Positions 1-7,411 of a DNA stretch of 8,775 nt are shown here, one piece after another. Source of the stretch: Bacillaceae bacterium (GTDB taxonomy: Bacteria > Bacillota > Bacilli > Bacillales > Amphibacillaceae); the NCBI GenBank assembly GCA_030152985.1, contig JASLIE010000144.1, forward strand, positions 1-8,775, read 5' to 3'. How positions within the stretch are numbered: position 1 is the first letter of the stretch; each line of letters begins with the position of its first letter. Both the position numbers and the translations under genes were made by a program. The notes under the pieces are model-generated. The model saw only the letters and a list, made by a program, of their open reading frames with translations. It was not told the DNA's origin and did no database searches.

Positions 1-726
1 AATCCAAATATAGCAAGAACGAGTTTTCATTTAAGTCAAAGTTTACAGGATGATGAAGCTTATTTAATGCAGGAAGCAAAAAAGATTTTTAATGAAAATG
101 CTAAGAAAGAAGGAAGCTTGCTTTCAATAAATATTGAAAAAATGAAAAGCATCCCTTCTTCTTTACAAAGACGAGTCTATCAACTAATATTAAACTATCT
201 CTATGAAGAAAAACCGAGCAGCTTATCCTATGTTCATGAGACTTATTTTCAAATGCTTTTAGAAAGTGAGTCAAATAAGAGGGTTCAACTGCCAAATGCT
301 TTAATCATGGAGAAAAGTTATGAAAAACTAGTCTTTTATTTTAAGAATGAAGGAAAAAAAGATTCATATAGTTTAACTCTACCAGGTCGAACAAGACTTG
401 ATTCAGGGGTTATTGAAGCTGAATTTGTAGAAGAAAAAAGAGAGTCGACAGACCCGAATGAGTATTTTATTTGTGCATCTGGGGTTGAACTTCCCTTAAA
501 AGTACGCTACCGAAAACCTGGTGATCGTATGACCTGGAAAGGCCTCTCGGGTAGTAAGAAAGTCAAGGATATTTTAATTGACCAGAAAGTACCTCGATAT
601 TTACGCGATCAAGTGCCGGTGCTCGTTGATGCAAATGAAAGAGTCCTTTGGTTAATTGGCTATCAAAAGGGTATGGTAAAAGAGTTAGCAAGTGATTCAA
701 AATACATTCGATTAAAGTATACTTAA
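1..726 (+). CDS. tilS: tRNA(Ile)-lysidine synthetase TilS, C-terminal part (5' end outside window)
   Basis: TilS converts the wobble cytidine of tRNA-Ile2 (CAU anticodon) to lysidine, using ATP and lysine, so that the tRNA reads AUA codons. The frame is open from base 1, so the ATG at 67 is internal, and 241 codons are visible up to the TAA at 724-726. The ATP pyrophosphatase (PP-loop) domain with its SGGxDS motif lies upstream of the window. Seen here are the helical middle segment (NPNIARTSFHLSQSL at the very start) and the C-terminal TilS domain, recognised by YRKPGDRM at about partial residues 170-177, followed by KKVKDILIDQKVPRYLRDQVPVLVD and LWLIGYQKG. Bacillus TilS is about 470 residues, so roughly half is missing. 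hpt follows after 32 bases. No frameshift or premature stop is seen. The family call is firm from the C-terminal domain and from its position before hpt and ftsH. Confidence 0.95.
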   Translation, partial: NPNIARTSFHLSQSLQDDEAYLMQEAKKIFNENAKKEGSLLSINIEKMKSIPSSLQRRVYQLILNYLYEEKPSSLSYVHETYFQMLLESESNKRVQLPNALIMEKSYEKLVFYFKNEGKKDSYSLTLPGRTRLDSGVIEAEFVEEKRESTDPNEYFICASGVELPLKVRYRKPGDRMTWKGLSGSKKVKDILIDQKVPRYLRDQVPVLVDANERVLWLIGYQKGMVKELASDSKYIRLKYT

Positions 727-758
727 TTAAGTGTGATTAAAGGAAGGGCGGAAATAGT

Positions 759-1304
759 GTGAAGAACGAGATTGAATCAGTATTATTTAGTGAAGAAGAC
801 ATTGACCGTGTGTGTCGTGAAATTGGGAGTCAACTCACGGAAGAGTACGAGGGTAAGTTTCCGCTCGTAGTCGGAGTTTTAAAAGGAGCAATGCCTTTTA
901 TGGCAGACTTAATTAAGCGAATTGACACCCACTTAGAGGTCGACTTTATGGATGTGTCGAGTTACGGGAGTGCAATGCGTTCCTCTGGTGAAGTTAAAAT
1001 TGTAAAAGATTTAGACACAAAGGTTGAAGGACGCGACTTACTCATTATTGAGGATATCATTGACAGTGGTTTAACCTTGAGTTATTTAGTCGATTTGTTC
1101 AAGTACCGTAAAGCTAACTCTGTTAAAATAGTTACATTGCTTGATAAGCCGGCAAATCGATCGGCTAAAATTAAAGCCGATATTGTTGGTTTTGAAGTAC
1201 CAGATAAGTTTGTTGTTGGTTATGGTTTAGATTATAATCAAAAGTATCGAAATCTACCATATATTGGTATACTTAAGCCGGAGGTTTATGAAGACGAGCT
1301 TTAA
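759..1304 (+). CDS. hpt: Hypoxanthine-guanine phosphoribosyltransferase
   Basis: This cytoplasmic purine-salvage enzyme transfers the phosphoribosyl group of PRPP to hypoxanthine or guanine, giving IMP or GMP. The protein has 181 residues, close to the roughly 180 of the B. subtilis enzyme. The PRPP-binding signature [10 protein letters not shown] lies at residues 98-107, with D102 the expected catalytic base. SSYGS (67-71) fits the flexible active-site loop. K130 in LLDKPANR and the segment VGYGLDYN (153-160) match the purine- and pyrophosphate-binding regions. The start is GTG at 759: the translation [10 protein letters not shown] aligns with known N-termini, and a purine-rich Shine-Dalgarno region (AAAGGAAGGG, 739-748) lies about 10 bases upstream. 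No promoter is evident in the 32-base gap after tilS, so co-transcription with tilS is likely. The gene is also called hprT in Bacillus. Confidence 0.97.
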   Translation: MKNEIESVLFSEEDIDRVCREIGSQLTEEYEGKFPLVVGVLKGAMPFMADLIKRIDTHLEVDFMDVSSYGSAMRSSGEVKIVKDLDTKVEGRDLLIIEDIIDSGLTLSYLVDLFKYRKANSVKIVTLLDKPANRSAKIKADIVGFEVPDKFVVGYGLDYNQKYRNLPYIGILKPEVYEDEL

Positions 1305-1333
1305 AGGAAATCAATGAATTAAAAAGGAAATAG

Positions 1334-1363
1334 TTGTCTTATCACTTTTTTATATGGTATTAT
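1334..1363 (+). promoter_or_regulatory. Predicted sigma-A promoter of ftsH with extended -10
   Basis: TTGTCT at 1334-1339 (4 of 6 matches to TTGACA) and TATTAT at 1358-1363 (5 of 6 matches to TATAAT) are separated by 18 bases. TG at 1355-1356 makes an extended -10 (TGGTATTAT). Transcription would start near 1370, giving a leader of about 30 bases before the ftsH ATG. This is the only good promoter match in the hpt-ftsH gap. TTGTCTTA at the -35 also loosely resembles a Spo0A box. Confidence 0.65.
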
Positions 1364-1399
1364 GAAATATAGTTTTTCCCATTCGGGAGGAGGTAAAGA

Positions 1400-3376
1400 A
1401 TGAAACGTTTAAATCGTGGTGTGGCTTTATATGTCATCATTATTTTAGGTGTCATTTTAACGGTCACAATGTTAATGAACGGTAATGAACAAGCAAAAGA
1501 ATTTGATGTTAAAGATTTTACGCAAGCTTTAGAGAATGGTGAAATCAAAGAAATGACGATGCAGCCGAAGAATAAGGTAATGCGTATTACAGGTATTTTA
1601 GAAAAAGATGAGCGTGTTTTTATCACGCAAATCCCAGACAACACAGATATTGTCGCTGAAATTTCAGGTCTTGCTACAGAGCAAGGTGTTTTAAAAGTTG
1701 CTGAAGAAGAGCAACCAAGCGTCTTTGTCAGCATGCTGACAGTCGCAGTTCCATTTATTTTAATCGGTTTAATTTTCTTTATTATCTTTACACGTGCACA
1801 AGGTGGCGGCGGTGGCGCCGGTAGAGCAATGAACTTTGGTAAGAGTAAGGCTAAAATGTACAATGAAGAAAAACCAAAGGTCAGTTTTGACGATGTTGCG
1901 GGTGCTGATGAGGAGAAGCAAGAACTTGAAGAAGTTGTTGAATTCCTTAAAGATCCACGTAAATTCCAAAGCGTTGGTGCACGTATTCCAAAAGGTGTTT
2001 TACTCGTTGGACCTCCGGGTACAGGTAAGACGCTTTTAGCAAGAGCAGTTGCTGGTGAGGCAGGTACGCCATTCTTTACAGTGAGTGGTTCTGACTTCGT
2101 TGAAATGTTTGTCGGGGTTGGTGCTTCACGTGTAAGAGATTTATTTGAAAATGCCAAGAAAAATTCACCATGTATTATTTTTATTGATGAGATTGATGCA
2201 GTCGGTAGGCAACGTGGAGCAGGCCTAGGTGGCGGTCACGATGAGCGTGAACAAACCCTAAACCAACTCCTTGTTGAGATGGATGGATTTGATGAAAGTG
2301 AAAATATCATTATGATTGCTGCAACAAACAGACCGGATATCTTAGACCCGGCCTTACTACGTCCGGGACGTTTTGACCGTCAGATTCCGGTTAATAACCC
2401 AGATGTTAAGGGACGAGAAGCAGTCTTAAAAGTCCATGCACGCAATAAGCCTTTTACCGATGACGTTGACTTAAATGTGATCGCAATGCGAACACCAGGT
2501 TTTTCAGGTGCAGACTTAGAAAACTTACTTAATGAAGCCGCCTTAGTGACGGCAAGACATAATAAAACTGAAATTTCGATGGAAGAAATTGATGAAGCGA
2601 TTGATCGTGTCATCGCAGGTCCAGCGAAACGAAGCCGTGTTGTATCTGAGAAAGAAAGACAGATTGTCGCCTATCATGAGAGTGGTCATACAATCATTGG
2701 AATGGTTTTAGATGATGCAGATACGGTCCACAAAGTAACCATTGTCCCACGTGGTCAAGCAGGTGGTTATGCAGTTATGTTACCTAAAGAAGATCGTTTC
2801 TTAGCAACGAAACCAGAGTTATTAGATAAAATTACAGGCCTTCTTGGTGGCCGTGTCGCTGAAGAGATTATCTTTGGTAAGGATAATGTAAGTACGGGAG
2901 CATCAAATGACTTCCAACGTGCAACTGCAATTGCACACAAAATGATTACGGAATTTGGTATGAGTGAAAAAATTGGTGCGACACAATTTACAGGTGGCGG
3001 AAACGATCAAGTTTTCTTAGGTCGTGATATCCAAAGCGATAAAGGTCATAGTGATGAGTTAGCGCATCAAATTGATGTTGAAACACAGAAGTTTATTAAT
3101 TTCTGTTACAATCGTGCAACAGAAATTTTAACTAAACATAAGGAACAATTAGAAACAATTGCTGAGAAGTTACTCGAAGTTGAAACCTTAGACGCTGAGC
3201 AAATTGAATCACTTTTCCATCACGGTGTAATGCCAGAAGAGAAAGCGAAAAAAGAAGAAGTTCAAGAGCCGGTGGAGGAAGAAGCAAAAGAGGATGACTC
3301 AAAGCAAACAGTTGAAGAAAGTAAGGCAGATGAAACATCTGAAACTGAGAATGAATCATCAGAAGATAAAATCTAA
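1400..3376 (+). CDS. ftsH: ATP-dependent zinc metalloprotease FtsH
   Basis: FtsH is a membrane-anchored hexameric AAA+ protease that degrades misfolded membrane proteins and selected regulators. This copy has 658 residues. The first membrane segment is about residues 7-26, then an extracytoplasmic region, then the second membrane segment at about 108-131, followed by a glycine-rich linker (135-141). The AAA module has Walker A GPPGTGKT (204-211), pore residues FVG (237-239), Walker B IIFIDEID (259-266) and the second region of homology with arginine fingers R321 and R324 in RPGRFDR. The peptidase domain has the zinc motif HESGH (426-430, catalytic E427) and D504 as the likely third zinc ligand. 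The tail from about residue 612 is acidic and low in complexity, and makes the protein somewhat longer than the B. subtilis form (about 637). The start ATG has a strong Shine-Dalgarno GGGAGGAGG at 1385-1393. It is flanked by its own promoter and terminator. Confidence 0.99.
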   Translation: MKRLNRGVALYVIIILGVILTVTMLMNGNEQAKEFDVKDFTQALENGEIKEMTMQPKNKVMRITGILEKDERVFITQIPDNTDIVAEISGLATEQGVLKVAEEEQPSVFVSMLTVAVPFILIGLIFFIIFTRAQGGGGGAGRAMNFGKSKAKMYNEEKPKVSFDDVAGADEEKQELEEVVEFLKDPRKFQSVGARIPKGVLLVGPPGTGKTLLARAVAGEAGTPFFTVSGSDFVEMFVGVGASRVRDLFENAKKNSPCIIFIDEIDAVGRQRGAGLGGGHDEREQTLNQLLVEMDGFDESENIIMIAATNRPDILDPALLRPGRFDRQIPVNNPDVKGREAVLKVHARNKPFTDDVDLNVIAMRTPGFSGADLENLLNEAALVTARHNKTEISMEEIDEAIDRVIAGPAKRSRVVSEKERQIVAYHESGHTIIGMVLDDADTVHKVTIVPRGQAGGYAVMLPKEDRFLATKPELLDKITGLLGGRVAEEIIFGKDNVSTGASNDFQRATAIAHKMITEFGMSEKIGATQFTGGGNDQVFLGRDIQSDKGHSDELAHQIDVETQKFINFCYNRATEILTKHKEQLETIAEKLLEVETLDAEQIESLFHHGVMPEEKAKKEEVQEPVEEEAKEDDSKQTVEESKADETSETENESSEDKI

Positions 3377-3387
3377 TTTCGACAGCT

Positions 3388-3427
3388 AAAGAACCTTTCT
3401 TTGAAAAGAGAAAGGTTCTTTTTATTT
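3388..3427 (+). terminator. Rho-independent terminator after ftsH
   Basis: A perfect 13-base inverted repeat, 3388-3400 against 3409-3421 (AAAGAACCTTTCT and its complement), can be extended by a T-G wobble and a T-A pair to close a GAAA tetraloop at 3403-3406. It is followed by a T-rich tail (TTTTTATTT, 3419-3427). It begins 11 bases after the ftsH stop and should separate ftsH from coaX. Confidence 0.9.
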
Positions 3428-3463
3428 CATTCTATTAGACTTATGTTATATTAAACATATCTT
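3424..3463 (+). promoter_or_regulatory. Predicted promoter of coaX-hslO (two overlapping possibilities)
   Basis: The better -10 is TATATT at 3447-3452 preceded by TG at 3444-3445, an extended -10 with no good -35 at the right distance. An alternative is TAGACT (3436-3441) and TATCTT (3458-3463) with 16 bases between, each matching consensus at 4 of 6 positions. A promoter is expected here because a strong terminator lies just upstream. Which pair is used cannot be decided from the sequence. Confidence 0.45.
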
Positions 3464-3487
3464 TTAAATGTAAGGGGAGTTAAGTAG

Positions 3488-4267
3488 ATGATATTTGTTT
3501 TGGATATAGGGAATACCAATACGGTTTTAGGTGTTTTTAAAGACGATGAGTTAGTACATGAGTGGCGAATTCGAACAGACCGTCACCGAACAGAAGATGA
3601 ATTTGCCATATTATTTAAGTCCTTATTTGATTTTGCTAATCTTAAGTTTACTGATATTGAAGGGGTCATTATTTCTTCAGTTGTCCCGCCAATCATGCAA
3701 GCGCTTGAGCGGACCTTTCGTGTCTACTTTAATAAAGAGGCATTAATTGTCGGTAAAGAGAAAATCGATTCGCATTTAAAAATGAATTATCCCTATCCAA
3801 AAGAAATCGGTGCTGACCGAATTGTGAATGCTGTAGGTGGAATTCATTTACATGGTGCTCCTTTAATTATTATTGATTTTGGAACGGCGACGACTTATTG
3901 TTATGTTGATGAAAATAAAGCTTATAATGGCGGTGTGATTGCACCAGGTGTTAAGATATCAATGGACGCTCTCTATGACAAGGCGTCTAAATTACCAAAA
4001 ATAGAAATTGAAGAGCCTGAACAAGTTATTGGTAAAACAACGGTTGGGGCAATGCAATCAGGGGTATATTATGGATATGTTGCACAAATCGACGGGATTG
4101 TGAATCGGATTAAAGAGCAAGTTAAAACAAATCCGACTGTCATAGCGACGGGTGGATTTGCTCATTTATTTAATGAAGCTTCTGAGACGATTGATCATGT
4201 CGAAGCAAACTTGACCTTAGTCGGTCTCTATCTAATTTATAAAGACAATATAAAAGGGGTTAAATAA
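3488..4267 (+). CDS. coaX: Type III pantothenate kinase CoaX
   Basis: CoaX phosphorylates pantothenate to 4'-phosphopantothenate, the first step of coenzyme A synthesis. It belongs to the ASKHA (acetate kinase/Hsp70/actin) fold and is unrelated to CoaA and to the staphylococcal type II enzyme. The protein has 259 residues, typical of the family. The N-terminal phosphate-binding motif DIGNTNT is at residues 6-12, [10 protein letters not shown] at 108-117 and the second phosphate motif DFGTATT at 130-136, followed by GGVIAPG (148-154). ATGGFA at 220-225 is the late glycine-containing motif. The ATG start is supported by Shine-Dalgarno AAGGGGAG at 3472-3479, 8 bases upstream, and by a motif right at the N-terminus. 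hslO begins one base after the stop, so the two are almost certainly co-transcribed and probably translationally coupled. The gene stands between ftsH and hslO as in Bacillus and Listeria. Confidence 0.97.
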   Translation: MIFVLDIGNTNTVLGVFKDDELVHEWRIRTDRHRTEDEFAILFKSLFDFANLKFTDIEGVIISSVVPPIMQALERTFRVYFNKEALIVGKEKIDSHLKMNYPYPKEIGADRIVNAVGGIHLHGAPLIIIDFGTATTYCYVDENKAYNGGVIAPGVKISMDALYDKASKLPKIEIEEPEQVIGKTTVGAMQSGVYYGYVAQIDGIVNRIKEQVKTNPTVIATGGFAHLFNEASETIDHVEANLTLVGLYLIYKDNIKGVK

Positions 4268-4268
4268 A

Positions 4269-5138
4269 ATGAATGATTATTTAGTAAAGGCAACAATGTA
4301 TGACGGAATGGTGCGTGCCTACGCGACTGTGACAACAAATACAATTGAGGAAGCAAGAAGAAGACAGGACTCATGGGCAACGACAACAGCGGCTCTCGGC
4401 AGAACGATGACCATTACGGCAATGATGGGTGCGATGTTAAAAGGTGAGGATAAATTAACGGCAAGACTTGAAGGTAACGGGGCAATTGGTCCGATTGTCG
4501 CAGATGCCAATGCCCTAGGCCATGTGCGCGGCTATGTGACACATCCACATGTTGATTATGAGCTTAATGAACAAGGAAAACTAGATGTTAGGCGTGCTGT
4601 AGGTGTAGAGGGAAGTTTAAGTGTTGTGAAAGATTTGGGACTTAAAGAGTACTTTACAGGTCAAGTTCCCATTGTTTCAGGTGAGGTAAGTGAGGACTTT
4701 ACTTATTATTTTGCTAGTTCAGAACAAACGCCATCAGCAGTCGGAGCGGGTGTTTTAATCAACCCAGATCATACGGTAAAAGCAGCGGGTGGCTTTATTA
4801 TTCAGCTCATGCCAGGCGCAACTGATGAAATCATTGATCAACTTGAAGCAGATATTGCTCAATTTCCAGCAATCTCACACTTAGTCGAGGCGGGGCATTC
4901 ACCAGAAGAGATATTAACTGAGCTCTTTACTCAGACTGAAATTAAGTTTCTTGAGACGCTTCCGGTTGAGTTTAGATGTGAATGCTCTAAGGAACGAATT
5001 GCAGGTGCAATTAAGGGACTTGGCGCAGCTGAAGTTGAAGACATGATTCGTAAGGATAAAGGAGCAGAAGCGACTTGTCATTTCTGTAACGAAGTTTATC
5101 GCTTTAGTGAAGCGGATCTTGAGGCCTTACTCGATTAA
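4269..5138 (+). CDS. hslO: Redox-regulated molecular chaperone Hsp33
   Basis: Hsp33 is a cytoplasmic holdase chaperone that is switched on by oxidative stress. Under reducing conditions four cysteines hold zinc; oxidation releases the zinc and exposes substrate-binding surfaces. The protein has 289 residues. The four cysteines are present in the standard arrangement: C237 and C239 (CEC) and C270 and C273 (CHFC). The N-terminal domain shows the family segments [17 protein letters not shown] and [22 protein letters not shown]. The Shine-Dalgarno AAAAGGGG lies inside the 3' end of coaX (about 4252-4259), with a one-base gap between the genes. No terminator follows, so read-through into cysK is possible even though cysK has its own promoter. 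All redox cysteines are intact, so the switch should work. Confidence 0.97.
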   Translation: MNDYLVKATMYDGMVRAYATVTTNTIEEARRRQDSWATTTAALGRTMTITAMMGAMLKGEDKLTARLEGNGAIGPIVADANALGHVRGYVTHPHVDYELNEQGKLDVRRAVGVEGSLSVVKDLGLKEYFTGQVPIVSGEVSEDFTYYFASSEQTPSAVGAGVLINPDHTVKAAGGFIIQLMPGATDEIIDQLEADIAQFPAISHLVEAGHSPEEILTELFTQTEIKFLETLPVEFRCECSKERIAGAIKGLGAAEVEDMIRKDKGAEATCHFCNEVYRFSEADLEALLD

Positions 5139-5141
5139 CTA

Positions 5142-5170
5142 TTGACAAATTTACCAATTATCCGTAAGAT
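5142..5170 (+). promoter_or_regulatory. Near-consensus sigma-A promoter of cysK
   Basis: A perfect -35 (TTGACA, 5142-5147), an optimal 17-base spacer and TAAGAT (5165-5170, 5 of 6) lie directly after the hslO stop. Transcription would begin near 5177, giving a leader of about 40 bases. This is the strongest promoter match in the window. A promoter this strong for a sulfur-assimilation gene usually needs repression, which fits the inverted repeat just downstream. Confidence 0.85.
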
Positions 5171-5175
5171 TAAAG

Positions 5176-5201
5176 TAATCATATGAACTTAGTATGAATT
5201 A
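5176..5201 (+). promoter_or_regulatory. Candidate operator: imperfect inverted repeat over the cysK transcription start
   Basis: TAATCATA (5176-5183) and TATGAATTA (5193-5201) form an inverted repeat that is perfect apart from one extra base, with 9 bases between. It covers the predicted transcription start and ends just before the Shine-Dalgarno, where a repressor would block transcription. In Bacillus and Staphylococcus cysK is controlled by CymR, which works with CysK itself. The match to the CymR site as I remember it is only partial, so the regulator is an inference. The repeat is A+T-rich and could be chance. Confidence 0.35.
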
Positions 5202-5215
5202 AAGGAGATGTTGAC

Positions 5216-6136
5216 ATGCGCGTTGAAGAAAGTGTTGTTGATTTAATTGGCTCAACACCTGTTGTTAAACTAAAGAATGAAGTCAAAGACCGAGCAGACA
5301 TTTATGTTAAGTTAGAATACTTTAATCCAGGAAGTTCAGTTAAAGACCGAATTGCTAAAGCCATGATTGAGCAAGCGGAAGCTGAAGGTAAATTAAATAA
5401 AGAAGTCACACTCGTCGAGCCAACGAGCGGTAATACAGGAATTGGGCTGGCCATGGTAGCGGCAGCTAAAGGTTATCGTTTAGTTGTCACTATGCCTGAT
5501 ACGATGAGTCAGGAAAGACGTAACTTATTAAAGGCCTTTGGTGCAGAGATTATTCTAACACCAGGTGCAGAGGGAATGAAGGGAGCAATTGAAAAGGCGG
5601 AAGAACTGGTTAAAGAAAAAGCCTATTTCATGCCACAACAATTTGAAAATCCCGCTAACCCGAAAATTCATGAACAAACAACTGGCCAGGAAATTTTAAA
5701 GCAATTTCCTGAAGGGTTTGATGCCTTTGTCGCAGGTGTCGGGACAGGAGGTACGGTAACGGGTGTTGGAAAGGTCCTTAAAGCTGCTCATCCTCAAGTG
5801 AAGGTTTATGCAGTTGAACCTCAAGATTCGCCCGTTTTATCTGGCGGCACACCAGGTCCGCATAAGATTCAGGGAATTGGTGCGGGTTTTGTACCCAAAG
5901 TATTAGATGAATCGGTTTATGAGTCAGTCATCCAAATTAAAAATGAAGAAGCTTTTGAAACAGCTAGGAAGATTGCCAAGACAGAAGGAATTCTAGGTGG
6001 TATTTCATCCGGAGCAGCAATTGCTGCAGCCATTAAAGTAGCTGATCAACTAGGAAGTGGCAAAAAAGTGCTTGCACTCCTACCTGATAATGGTGAACGT
6101 TATCTTTCAACAGCTTTATATGCCTTTGAAGATTAA
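5216..6136 (+). CDS. cysK: Cysteine synthase A (O-acetylserine sulfhydrylase)
   Basis: CysK makes L-cysteine and acetate from O-acetyl-L-serine and sulfide with pyridoxal phosphate. The protein has 306 residues, normal for the family. The PLP-binding lysine is K43 in NPGSSVKDR. The substrate loop TSGNTG is at 70-75, the phosphate-binding loop GTGGT at 176-180, the active-site segment GIGAGFVP at 220-227, and S264 in ISSGAA is expected to contact the PLP ring nitrogen. [11 protein letters not shown] (289-299) is the usual C-terminal motif. Cystathionine beta-synthase-type relatives share the fold, but the length, the motifs and the position between hslO and the folate genes favour CysK. The start ATG has AAAGGAGATG at 5201-5210 as Shine-Dalgarno, about 8 bases upstream. 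The gene has its own promoter and terminator. In Bacillus, CysK also acts as a partner of the repressor CymR; whether it does so here cannot be seen. Confidence 0.97.
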   Translation: MRVEESVVDLIGSTPVVKLKNEVKDRADIYVKLEYFNPGSSVKDRIAKAMIEQAEAEGKLNKEVTLVEPTSGNTGIGLAMVAAAKGYRLVVTMPDTMSQERRNLLKAFGAEIILTPGAEGMKGAIEKAEELVKEKAYFMPQQFENPANPKIHEQTTGQEILKQFPEGFDAFVAGVGTGGTVTGVGKVLKAAHPQVKVYAVEPQDSPVLSGGTPGPHKIQGIGAGFVPKVLDESVYESVIQIKNEEAFETARKIAKTEGILGGISSGAAIAAAIKVADQLGSGKKVLALLPDNGERYLSTALYAFED

Positions 6137-6165
6137 AAAAGATGCCTCGGCATCTTTTTTGTTTT
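6135..6165 (+). terminator. Rho-independent terminator overlapping the cysK stop codon
   Basis: AAAAAAGATGCC (6135-6146) pairs fully with GGCATCTTTTTT (6149-6160). In RNA the innermost C-G pair lies within a CUCG tetraloop. The right arm ends in six T residues, and further T residues follow after one G (6162-6165). The last two bases of the cysK TAA are the first two of the stem. The matching A tract on the left could let it act on both strands, though no opposing gene is present. Confidence 0.92.
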
Positions 6166-6192
6166 AGATAAGTAAAAGAAGTGTGTTAAAAT
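6164..6192 (+). promoter_or_regulatory. Predicted extended -10 promoter of folP-folB-folK
   Basis: TAAAAT at 6187-6192 (5 of 6) is preceded by TG at 6184-6185, giving the extended form TGTTAAAAT. The hexamer at 17 bases (TTAGAT, 6164-6169) is a poor -35. Transcription would start near 6199, so the ATG at 6199 would lie at the very 5' end of the RNA, which supports the downstream folP start at 6223. A promoter is expected because a strong terminator lies directly upstream. Confidence 0.55.
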
Positions 6193-6222
6193 TAATTTAT
6201 GAAGAACTTAGGAGAAGATAAG

Positions 6223-7053
6223 ATGATTTTAAAAACTTCGGTTAAAACATATGATTTAACAAAACGCTCATACATTATGGGGATATTAAATACAACCCCA
6301 GACTCCTTTTCAGATGGAGGTGCATATATCGATGTCGATGAGGCTGTTGCTCAAGCTTTAAAAATGCAAGCGGATGGAGCAGATATCATTGATGTCGGTG
6401 GTGAATCTACTCGGCCTGATCATCAGCCTGTATCTAAAGAAGAAGAGATTGCCCGTGTTGTCCCTGTGATTCGTGCACTTAAAGATGTTTTGTCGATTCC
6501 GATATCAATTGATACATACAAGGCTGCTACCGCAGAAGCAGCAATTGAAGCAGGCGCCGATATCATCAATGACGTTTGGGGTGCAAAAGCAGATCCTCAA
6601 ATGAAGGAAGTCGCAGCAAAAACAGGACTTCCAATTATTTTGATGCACAATCATTCACGTGATAGGGCTTATCATTCATTAATCAAAGAAATGAAGGATG
6701 ATTTAATTGAGAGTGTTAAGCTTGTTAAGGATGCAGGGGTTAAGGATGAGCAGATTATTTTAGATCCAGGAATAGGCTTTGTAAAAACAATGAAAGAGAA
6801 TTATGAAGTAATGAAGGAGTTAAAGTCATTTCATTCGCTTGGATACCCTTTACTTTTAGGAGCGTCACGTAAATCCTTTATTAATGAAGTCATTAAGTCT
6901 GATGCAAGGGACCGAGATAATGCAACCGGTGCAACAACCTGTTTAGGTGTTACGCAAGGTGTACATATTTTTAGGGTTCATGATGTCAAACGTAATGTTG
7001 AACTTGTTAGAATGATGGATGCAATGTTGAAGGGAGGAAGTGCACTTGGATAA
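6223..7053 (+). CDS. folP: Dihydropteroate synthase (start moved downstream to ATG 6223)
   Basis: FolP condenses 6-hydroxymethyl-7,8-dihydropterin pyrophosphate with 4-aminobenzoate to give 7,8-dihydropteroate, and is the sulfonamide target. The protein has 276 residues and a TIM-barrel fold. Both family signatures are present: MGILNTTPDSFSDGG (19-33) and GADIIDVGGESTRPD (52-66). Further motifs are SIDTYK (95-100), INDVWG (115-120), DPGIGF (181-186), GASRKSF (213-219) and RVHDV (251-255). An in-frame ATG at 6199 would add eight residues, but it has no Shine-Dalgarno and lies at the predicted transcription start. ATG 6223 has AGGAGAA at about 6210-6216, so it is preferred. The 3' end overlaps folB. 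B. subtilis has pabB-pabA-pabC just before this gene (called sul there); here they are absent. No residue change suggesting sulfonamide resistance can be judged without alignment. Confidence 0.95.
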   Translation: MILKTSVKTYDLTKRSYIMGILNTTPDSFSDGGAYIDVDEAVAQALKMQADGADIIDVGGESTRPDHQPVSKEEEIARVVPVIRALKDVLSIPISIDTYKAATAEAAIEAGADIINDVWGAKADPQMKEVAAKTGLPIILMHNHSRDRAYHSLIKEMKDDLIESVKLVKDAGVKDEQIILDPGIGFVKTMKENYEVMKELKSFHSLGYPLLLGASRKSFINEVIKSDARDRDNATGATTCLGVTQGVHIFRVHDVKRNVELVRMMDAMLKGGSALG

Positions 7054-7411
7054 AATTATTCTAAAAGGGCTCGCTTTTTATGGTTATCATGGACTTTTTC
7101 AAGAGGAGCGTGTCTTGGGTCAACGTTTTATAGTTGATTTAGAGTTATATGTTCCCTTAGAACAAGCTGGTAAATCAGATAAGATGGAAGACTCAGTTCA
7201 TTACGGGGAAGTCTTTAATTTAGTAAAAGAAATTGTCGAAGGTAAAGCGCATAATTTGCTAGAGTCTGTTTCAGAGACAATTGCATCAGAACTACTTGCT
7301 GCATTTCCAGAGATAGAGAAGTGCAAAGTGAGATTTGAAAAGCCAAATCCGCCGATTAATGGCCACTATGACTCTGTCGCTGTTGAAATTATAAGGGAGC
7401 GAAATAAATGA
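7046..7411 (+). CDS. folB: Dihydroneopterin aldolase (probable TTG start)
   Basis: FolB cleaves 7,8-dihydroneopterin to 6-hydroxymethyl-7,8-dihydropterin and glycolaldehyde. From TTG 7046 the protein has 121 residues, matching Bacillus FolB (about 120). Expected active-site residues are E21 in FYGYHGLFQEE, Y53 in HYGEV, E73 in LLESV and K99 in FEKPNPPINGHY. Two starts are possible: GTG 7040, adding MH, and TTG 7046. The Shine-Dalgarno AGGGAGG (7031-7037) is 8 bases from TTG but only 2 from GTG, and family N-termini begin MDK, so TTG is preferred. The gene overlaps the end of folP by 8 bases (14 with GTG) and its stop overlaps the folK start, indicating translational coupling along one operon. 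The protein is expected to be a homo-octamer in the cytoplasm. Confidence 0.94.
   Translation: MDKIILKGLAFYGYHGLFQEERVLGQRFIVDLELYVPLEQAGKSDKMEDSVHYGEVFNLVKEIVEGKAHNLLESVSETIASELLAAFPEIEKCKVRFEKPNPPINGHYDSVAVEIIRERNK

Noticed and set aside
67..726. ATG 67 as the start of a separate 219-residue gene
   Set aside because: The frame is open back to base 1 and those 22 codons encode conserved TilS sequence, so ATG 67 is internal to a gene cut by the window edge.
1360..2157. Long open frame of 265 codons on the - strand, overlapping the start of ftsH
   Set aside because: It lies antisense to the conserved ftsH coding sequence, has low-complexity S/P/K-rich composition with no recognisable domain, and would cover the ftsH promoter. 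It is a shadow of the ftsH codon pattern.
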